Positions 1 to 4,639 of a stretch of DNA of 7,104 nucleotides are shown here, piece after piece. Numbering within the stretch: the first letter of the stretch is position 1; each line of letters begins with the position of its first letter. The notes under the pieces were generated by a model. That model made no database searches. It saw nothing but the letters and a program-made list of their open reading frames with translations, and was not told the origin of the DNA. A program made the position numbers and the translations under genes. The stretch comes from Collinsella sp. AF02-46-1 (lineage in GTDB: Bacteria > Actinomycetota > Coriobacteriia > Coriobacteriales > Coriobacteriaceae): the NCBI RefSeq assembly GCF_003465825.1, contig NZ_QSBV01000033.1, forward strand, positions 1-7,104, given 5' to 3'.

Positions 1-45
1 CGCCGCTGACCGGTGGACGGCACCGAGCCGTCGGATGACTTGAAG
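1..45 (+). other. 3' tail of an unidentified upstream transcription unit
   Basis: All three forward frames meet a stop here (7-9 TGA, 36-38 TGA, 41-43 TGA), so any upstream + strand protein gene ends within these bases, but the frame cannot be chosen from so little sequence. Bases 16-32 form a perfect 6-bp inverted repeat (GACGGC, 5-base loop, GCCGTC). An overlapping alternative pairs CGGTG (11-15) with CACCG (21-25). This could be the end of a structured RNA or simply GC-rich coding DNA. The strong terminator directly after it shows that transcription arrives from the left. I do not recognise a product. Confidence 0.4.
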
Positions 46-77
46 AAGGGGGAGGCCTCGCGGCCTCCCCCTTTTTT
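46..77 (+). terminator. Rho-independent terminator of the upstream unit
   Basis: A perfect GC-rich stem pairs 48-57 (GGGGGAGGCC) with 62-71 (GGCCTCCCCC) across a four-base TCGC loop (58-61). Two further A-T pairs (46-47 with 72-73) extend it to 12 bp, and a run of six T residues (72-77) follows at once. This is a textbook intrinsic terminator for + strand transcription. It insulates the acpS operon from whatever lies upstream, so the operon needs its own promoter in 78-186. On the minus strand the hairpin is followed only by TTCTTC, so it is probably not an efficient bidirectional terminator. Confidence 0.93.
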
Positions 78-91
78 GTATCTCGGGCAAT

Positions 92-121
92 TTGTCTCAC
101 ATAGTAGCTGTGTTTTATAAC
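92..121 (+). promoter_or_regulatory. Candidate sigma70-type promoter P1
   Basis: A -35-like TTGTCT (92-97) is followed by an 18-base spacer and a -10-like TATAAC (116-121, five of six consensus bases). Shifting the -10 one base left gives TTATAA with a 17-base spacer. Initiation would fall near base 128 and give a leader of about 60 bases before acpS. It lies immediately after the upstream terminator, where an operon promoter is expected. The assignment rests on consensus match only. Confidence 0.45.
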
Positions 122-127
122 CCTCGT

Positions 128-157
128 TTGTCGCATCTTCTGCGAACGGGCTACAAT
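128..157 (+). promoter_or_regulatory. Candidate sigma70-type promoter P2 with inverted repeat in spacer
   Basis: A -35-like TTGTCG (128-133) and a -10-like TACAAT (152-157, five of six consensus bases) are separated by 18 bases. Initiation would fall near base 164, leaving a short leader with the acpS ribosome binding site at 177-182. A small inverted repeat, TCGCA (131-135) and TGCGA (141-145), overlaps the -35 and spacer and could be an operator half-site pair or chance. P2 could act alone or in tandem with P1. Evidence is sequence pattern only. Confidence 0.5.
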
Positions 158-176
158 AACTTAGTCTGTGCGATAT

Positions 177-182
177 GGAGGT
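177..182 (+). promoter_or_regulatory. Ribosome binding site that decides the acpS start
   Basis: GGAGGT at 177-182 lies four bases before the ATG at 187, an ideal Shine-Dalgarno arrangement. An in-frame ATG at 175 would add four residues (MEVN), but it sits on top of this site and has no purine-rich stretch of its own, so 187 is the better start. Confidence 0.85.
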
Positions 183-186
183 GAAC

Positions 187-726
187 ATGGCTGAAGCTGG
201 TATCGGCGTTGATATCGTCGAGATTTCCCGCATGAAATCAATTCTTGAAAAGACGCCGTCGTTTGCTCGGCGTGTGTTTACCGAAGAAGAGCGTGCGTAT
301 TGCGATGCATCATCGCGTCCCGCTGCTCACTATGCGAGCCGCTTTGCTTCGCGCGAGGCGGTGCTTAAAGCTCTCGGCACGGGTTTTAGTCAAGGCGTGG
401 GTCGCAAGGATGTTTCGGTAACGCGTGATAAACTCGGCAAACCGAAGGCGCTGCTTTCGGGCCGTGCTCTCGAGATCGCTCAAGAACTGGGCGTTGTTGA
501 GGTCGCTCTTTCCATTACGCTTACGGGAGACTTGGCCGTTGCGAATGCCATCGCGATTACCGAAGATGCTCGGCCTAAGCCAAAAGATGAAAAGGTGAGC
601 ACCAAGAAACGCGTTGCGCAGACATTTAAAGAGGCTCGCTCTGTATTAGATGAGCTCGAGCAGCTGCAGAATTCAGCATTGACGGAGCACCTGGGCGATG
701 CTTCGCAAGATACGCTAGGAGCATAG
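187..726 (+). CDS. acpS: Holo-[acyl-carrier-protein] synthase with C-terminal tail
   Basis: AcpS transfers the 4'-phosphopantetheine arm of coenzyme A to a conserved serine of apo-acyl carrier protein, making the holo form needed for fatty acid synthesis; it is cytosolic and Mg-dependent. The 179-residue product shows the family signature GIGVDIVEI (5-13) with metal-ligand Asp9. The helix motif RFASREAVLKALGTG (52-66) carries Glu57; the usual Lys before that Glu (KEA) is Arg56 here. LGKPK (83-87) and the closing strand LSITLTGDLAVANAIAI (108-124) follow. The catalytic core ends near residue 126, the usual whole length of the family (about 120-130). The remaining ~53 residues are an extra charged, probably helical tail (KEARSVLDELEQLQ, 148-161). 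First gene of the operon, with ATG chosen from the strong ribosome binding site; its TAG abuts the next ATG directly. Core assignment is firm; the tail's role is unknown. Confidence 0.93.
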   Translation: MAEAGIGVDIVEISRMKSILEKTPSFARRVFTEEERAYCDASSRPAAHYASRFASREAVLKALGTGFSQGVGRKDVSVTRDKLGKPKALLSGRALEIAQELGVVEVALSITLTGDLAVANAIAITEDARPKPKDEKVSTKKRVAQTFKEARSVLDELEQLQNSALTEHLGDASQDTLGA

Positions 727-2343
727 ATGAAACCGGTTTTGAGTACCGAAGAAGTCGTTCGTCTCGAGGATATCATCGAACGCGAAGGGACTTCGAAGGC
801 CGAGCTTATGGAGCTAGCGGGTGAGTTTGCCGCTAACGAGGTCTTGAAGCTCAATCCCGATCGGGTTCTCGTTTTGGTCGGTTTTGGTAATAATGGCGGC
901 GACGGTTGGGTTGCCGCCGATATCCTGAGCCATAAGGGTGTGGACGTGGATATCGTTTCTCCGGTTGAACCGGATGAGATTCCTGCTGCTCTGGCACGTC
1001 ATGTTGCTCGTCGTACTGCCGGCCGCGATGTGCACGTTTGCGTCGGCCCCTCGCGTGATGAACTCGAGGTTTTGATCGATAAGGCCGATGTTGTTGTCGA
1101 TGCCATTTTTGGTACCGGTTTCCACGGGAATCTGCGTGCGCCGTTCTCCATTTGGATTCCTACGGTCAATGAATGCGCCGATTGTGTCGTATCCATTGAT
1201 GTCCCCTCGGGCCTGAATGCAGAGACGGGCGTTGTTGATGACGACTGCATTCGTGCCGAGCGCACGGTGACGATGATTGCGCCCAAGATTGGTCTGTATA
1301 GCGCTGATGGTCCTGAGTATGCTGGCGATTTGATCTGCGGCAATCTTTACGACCGTCTTGACGAGGTCATCGATGATGTCGACCACGCCGCCGAGATTGT
1401 CGAGCCCGGTGACTTAGTTGATTACTTTGCTCCGCTACCATCGAATATCGATAAGTATTCCCGTGGCTCCGTGCTTATTGTCGCCGGATCTGCGCAATAT
1501 CCTGGTGCTGCCATTATGGCGGCCAAGTCTGCAGCTCGCGCGGGTGCTGGTTACGTGGCAGTCGCGGCTCCTGACGCCTGCGCCAATCTCATTCGCATGG
1601 CACTTCCTTCGATTCCGGTCTTTGCTATTCCGTCTGATTCCCGCGGCTCCTTTGGCGCCGCTGCGCGCATGACGGTGTGCGAGATCGCAAAGAAGTACAG
1701 CTGCGTGCTGTGCGGTCCCGGTATGACGACGTCTGCCGGCGCTATGCAGGTGGTTTCGGGCTTGCTCGAGCTTGATGTACCGCTAATTTTGGACGCCGAT
1801 GCACTCAACTGCCTTGCTAAGATTGCCATTGACGGTATTGATAGTAACCCCGAGATGTATCGCCGCGAGCAGCCGTTGGTTATGACGCCGCACTATCGTG
1901 AGCTTTCGCGCCTGGTTGCCGGTGACGAGGTGAACGACCTTGGTACCGCGATTGCGGCCGCGCAGAAGGTTGTCTGGGCTGCAGGCTCCGACAATCTGGT
2001 GGTCATTGCCAAGGGGCCGACGACGGCTATCTGTGGCGTTGAGCGTGTGCTGCTGCCGCTCTCGGGTCCGGCTTCTCTGGCAACTGCCGGTTCGGGTGAT
2101 GTTCTCGCGGGTATTTTGGCCGGCACGCTTGCCACCATGCGCGACGAGATGGATCGTTGGGAGTTGCTGTATTCGTACGCCGTCGCACTTCACAGCTACG
2201 CCGGTTTTGCCGCGGCGACGGAGTATGGTGAGAAGAGCGTCATCGCGACCGATCTTATCGACTTGATCGGTCCTGCCATGGAGCTGGCGGCAAAGGATGC
2301 GCTCGAAGATCTGGGAATCATGGACGAAGGGTCGGATGACTAA
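727..2343 (+). CDS. nnr: Bifunctional NAD(P)HX epimerase / ADP-dependent NAD(P)HX dehydratase
   Basis: Metabolite-repair enzyme that converts hydrated, inactive NADHX and NADPHX back to NAD(P)H. The N-terminal YjeF_N (NnrE) domain equilibrates the R and S epimers, and the C-terminal ribokinase-like NnrD domain dehydrates the S form at the cost of ADP. In the 538 residues, NnrE spans about 1-220 with GFGNNGGDG (52-60), DAIFGTGFHG (125-134) and SIDVPSGLNAETG (156-168). NnrD spans about 240-525 with KYSRGSVLIVAGS (243-255), ILDADALN (354-361), TPHYREL (387-393), IAKGPTT (427-433) and ATAGSGDVLAGIL (452-464), where Asp458 is the expected catalytic base. Length and domain order match the usual fused form. 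AGGAG (717-721) inside the end of acpS lies five bases before the ATG, and the acpS stop touches this start, so translation is probably coupled. No frameshift or missing motif is seen. Confidence 0.95.
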   Translation: MKPVLSTEEVVRLEDIIEREGTSKAELMELAGEFAANEVLKLNPDRVLVLVGFGNNGGDGWVAADILSHKGVDVDIVSPVEPDEIPAALARHVARRTAGRDVHVCVGPSRDELEVLIDKADVVVDAIFGTGFHGNLRAPFSIWIPTVNECADCVVSIDVPSGLNAETGVVDDDCIRAERTVTMIAPKIGLYSADGPEYAGDLICGNLYDRLDEVIDDVDHAAEIVEPGDLVDYFAPLPSNIDKYSRGSVLIVAGSAQYPGAAIMAAKSAARAGAGYVAVAAPDACANLIRMALPSIPVFAIPSDSRGSFGAAARMTVCEIAKKYSCVLCGPGMTTSAGAMQVVSGLLELDVPLILDADALNCLAKIAIDGIDSNPEMYRREQPLVMTPHYRELSRLVAGDEVNDLGTAIAAAQKVVWAAGSDNLVVIAKGPTTAICGVERVLLPLSGPASLATAGSGDVLAGILAGTLATMRDEMDRWELLYSYAVALHSYAGFAAATEYGEKSVIATDLIDLIGPAMELAAKDALEDLGIMDEGSDD

Positions 2344-2345
2344 GC

Positions 2346-3491
2346 ATGAATAAAGCCGATTTGACGCGCTGGTCCTGGGTCGAGATCGACCGCGGGGCGC
2401 TCCGTCGCAACACGAGGGCCTATAAGAACTTGCTGAATCCACGTCAGCGCCTGTGCTGTGTGGTCAAGGCCGATGCTTATGGTCATGGAGCTGTTGAGTG
2501 CGCCAAGATCATGTATTCGGCCGGTGCCGACATGTTTGCCGTGGCGACGGTTAACGAGGGCGTTGGGCTCCGTCAGGGCGGGATTACTAAGCCCGTCCTG
2601 ATTCTAAGCGAGCCGCCTATCGAGGCTATTCCGACGTTGCTCGAGTTTGATATCATGCCCTCGGTCTATACGTCTGACTTTGCTCTTGCGTATGGCGAAT
2701 GTGCCGTCGCGGCGGGCAAGGTGGGCAAGTATCATCTCGCCATCGAGACGGGCATGAACCGCATTGGCGTACATTACACGCAGGTGCTCGACTTTGTCCG
2801 CGGTATTAATTTCCATCGCGGTATTCAGTGCGACGGCGTATTTACGCACTTCGCCACGGCCGATGAACCTTCGGGCTGGGACTACAAACTGCAGTGTCAG
2901 CGCTTTACCGAGGCCGTTCAGGCCATTAAGGATGCGGGCTTTGAGTGCGGTATCGTGCACTGCGCCAATACGCCGTCCTCGATGCTCGACCCCTCGATGC
3001 ATTTTGATATGATTCGCGCCGGCGTCGGCTTGTATGGCATGCAGCCGTGCGAGCTGAGTGGCCGCGTGATGCAGCTTGATCCCGTTATGAGCGTCCATGC
3101 GCGCGTGACGCGCGTGGCACACCCTGCGATGGGCGAGGGCGTGGGCTACGGTTTTACCTACCGCGTACCGCGTACGCGCGTTCAGATCTGCACGCTGCCG
3201 ATCGGTTATGCCGATGGCCTATCGCGTACGCTTTCCAATCGTATGGATGTGCTGTATCGCGGCGAGCGCGTGCATCAGGTTGGCAATATCTGCATGGACC
3301 AGTTTATGGTCGCCATTCAGTCCAACCCGGCACACGAGATTCCCGAGGCCGAATATGGTGACGAGATGATTATTGTCGGCCGCGATGGCGATGCCGAGAT
3401 CACTATGGACGAGATGGCCCGACTGCGCGGCACGATTAACTACGAGGTCGCCTGCGGCTTTGGCATGCGCCTCGACAAGGTCTACGTGTAG
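2346..3491 (+). CDS. alr: Alanine racemase
   Basis: PLP-dependent cytosolic enzyme that interconverts L- and D-alanine and supplies D-Ala for peptidoglycan stem peptides. The 381-residue product has the PLP-lysine motif VVKADAYGHG (39-48, Lys41), TGMNRIG (135-141, Arg139), THFATADE (167-174), the PLP-ring arginine in MIRAGVGLYG (222-231, Arg224), the catalytic tyrosine in GVGYGFTY (265-272, Tyr268), GNICMDQF (313-320) and TINYEVACGF (363-372). The position usually occupied by a carbamylated lysine, seven residues before Arg139, is Ala132 (HLAIETGM for the common HLKxDTGM). The C-terminus is about 19 residues shorter than that of Geobacillus Alr. The start lies two bases after the nnr stop with only a weak, distant GAAGG (2326-2330) upstream, so expression probably depends on coupling to nnr. 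Adjacent nnr and alr are common in Gram-positive bacteria. Confidence 0.96.
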   Translation: MNKADLTRWSWVEIDRGALRRNTRAYKNLLNPRQRLCCVVKADAYGHGAVECAKIMYSAGADMFAVATVNEGVGLRQGGITKPVLILSEPPIEAIPTLLEFDIMPSVYTSDFALAYGECAVAAGKVGKYHLAIETGMNRIGVHYTQVLDFVRGINFHRGIQCDGVFTHFATADEPSGWDYKLQCQRFTEAVQAIKDAGFECGIVHCANTPSSMLDPSMHFDMIRAGVGLYGMQPCELSGRVMQLDPVMSVHARVTRVAHPAMGEGVGYGFTYRVPRTRVQICTLPIGYADGLSRTLSNRMDVLYRGERVHQVGNICMDQFMVAIQSNPAHEIPEAEYGDEMIIVGRDGDAEITMDEMARLRGTINYEVACGFGMRLDKVYV

Positions 3492-3499
3492 GAGTCGCC

Positions 3500-4120
3500 A
3501 TGGGCGTCATGCACATTCCCGGCCATACCCATCAGGCGCCACGTGAGGTCGCACTCGAGGAAATTGAGGCCGTTCTGGGCGATTGTCACCTCTGCCAGCT
3601 CTACCAGTCGCGCCATAACATCGTGTTTGGCGTGGGAAACCCCCACGCTCGCGTGATGTTTATTGGCGAGGCGCCGGGCCGCAATGAGGATTTGCAGGGC
3701 GAGCCCTTTGTGGGGGCGGCAGGCGAGGACCTCAACGGCATTTTGTCGCTGGCGGGGCTCAAACGCGAAGACGTCTACATTGCCAACGTGCTTAAGTGCC
3801 GCCCGCCGGGAAACCGCAATCCGCGTCCCGAGGAAGTGCTGGCTTGCTCGCCGTTTTTGCGTGAGCAGATTCGAAGCATCTGGCCCGATATTATTGTGAC
3901 GCTCGGCAACCCCGCGACGCACTTTGTGCTAAAGACCGAGATTGGCATTACTAAGCTGCGCGGCAGGTTCCACCAGATGGGGCATTTTGTGGTAATGCCC
4001 ACGTTCCATCCGGCAGCAGCGCTGCGCAATCCGGCGTGGCAGGAGCTGCTGGAGGAAGACTTTAAGATGCTGGGCGACTATCTGGAGCGACATCCCGCGC
4101 CAGAGGACGCCTCGGAATAA
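3500..4120 (+). CDS. udg: Family 4 uracil-DNA glycosylase (4Fe-4S)
   Basis: Excises uracil arising in DNA by cytosine deamination or dUTP misincorporation, starting base excision repair. The 206-residue product has the family-4 signature GEAPGRNEDLQGEPFVGAAG (57-76), including Glu58 of GEAPG and Phe70 for uracil stacking. The second motif, FHPAA (169-173), carries His170. Four cysteines fit the iron-sulfur cluster of this family: C29 and C32 (DCHLC), C100 (VLKCRPPGNRNP) and C116 (EEVLACSPF), with C-x2-C at the N-terminus and 15 residues between the last pair. Length is typical. AGGAG (3490-3494), overlapping the alr stop, lies five bases before the ATG. It differs from classic Ung (no GQDPYH). 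An exact symbol is uncertain because family-4 enzymes are named variously; a fusion to DNA polymerase, seen elsewhere, is absent. Confidence 0.93.
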   Translation: MGVMHIPGHTHQAPREVALEEIEAVLGDCHLCQLYQSRHNIVFGVGNPHARVMFIGEAPGRNEDLQGEPFVGAAGEDLNGILSLAGLKREDVYIANVLKCRPPGNRNPRPEEVLACSPFLREQIRSIWPDIIVTLGNPATHFVLKTEIGITKLRGRFHQMGHFVVMPTFHPAAALRNPAWQELLEEDFKMLGDYLERHPAPEDASE

Positions 4121-4132
4121 TAAGGAGCATAT

Positions 4133-4639
4133 ATGTCCCTGGAGCGCCTGGGGGTAGGTACTTACAAAACGACTTGCGCTGCCGATACGGAGTACTTTGG
4201 CGAGCTAATTGCACCGTGCCTTGAGGACGGCGATGTGCTTATCCTGACCGGTGGCCTGGGAGTGGGCAAAACTCACTTTACCAAGGGCGTCTCGCGCGGG
4301 CTGGGCGATGGGCATATGGTTACGAGCCCTACGTTTGCGCTCATGGCCGTTCACGATCAAGGTCGTATTCCGCTGTTTCACTTTGATCTATACCGCCTGG
4401 AGCATGCCTACGAGCTCGAGGATACGGGCATTTTCGATGTGCTGGGCTATGAGGGTGCTTGCCTGCTGGAATGGGGCGAACAATTCCAAGACGAGCTGAC
4501 GGATGAGTATCTTTCGGTGACGCTCAAGCGTGATGAGGGCGACAGCGATGTGCGAACGATAACGCTCGAGGCGCACGGTGACCGCGCAATGGAGCTTTCC
4601 CATTTGATTGATAAGGCTGTACAAGATGAGCTTGCATAA
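4133..4639 (+). CDS. tsaE: tRNA t6A37 threonylcarbamoyltransferase complex ATPase TsaE
   Basis: P-loop ATPase that binds the TsaB-TsaD heterodimer and is needed for repeated cycles of threonylcarbamoyl transfer to A37 of ANN-decoding tRNAs. In the 168 residues, Walker A is GGLGVGKTHFTKG (40-52, Lys46 and Thr47). The family switch-like motif VTSPTFAL (63-70) follows, then HFDLYRLE (83-90, Asp85, Tyr87, Arg88) and the Walker-B-like LLEWGE (111-116). Size is normal for the family, with a somewhat longer C-terminus. TAAGGAG (4121-4127), which starts right after the udg stop, lies five bases before the ATG. The last 14 bases overlap the start of the TsaB-RimI-TsaD gene, so the ATPase and its partners are made from coupled reading frames. 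Fully intact; function is secure from motifs and neighbour. Confidence 0.95.
   Translation: MSLERLGVGTYKTTCAADTEYFGELIAPCLEDGDVLILTGGLGVGKTHFTKGVSRGLGDGHMVTSPTFALMAVHDQGRIPLFHFDLYRLEHAYELEDTGIFDVLGYEGACLLEWGEQFQDELTDEYLSVTLKRDEGDSDVRTITLEAHGDRAMELSHLIDKAVQDELA

Noticed and set aside
1..136. A minus-strand frame open from an ATG at 136 to the left edge (at least 45 codons)
   Set aside because: It reads straight through the terminator hairpin and the two promoter candidates, has no visible ribosome binding site, and its composition (runs of Pro and Ser) reflects the hairpin sequence.
175..186. Alternative acpS start at the ATG at 175
   Set aside because: It overlaps the GGAGGT that serves the ATG at 187 and has no upstream ribosome binding site; the added MEVN is not part of the family's start.
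814..1386. A 190-codon minus-strand frame opposite the NnrE domain
   Set aside because: It has no family motifs and lies wholly within an intact nnr gene; it is best explained as a codon-bias shadow.
4608..4625. Alternative TTG start for the TsaB-RimI-TsaD fusion
   Set aside because: It adds six residues before the normal TsaB start and removes the TAAGG-to-ATG spacing that suits 4626; TTG is also the weaker start codon.
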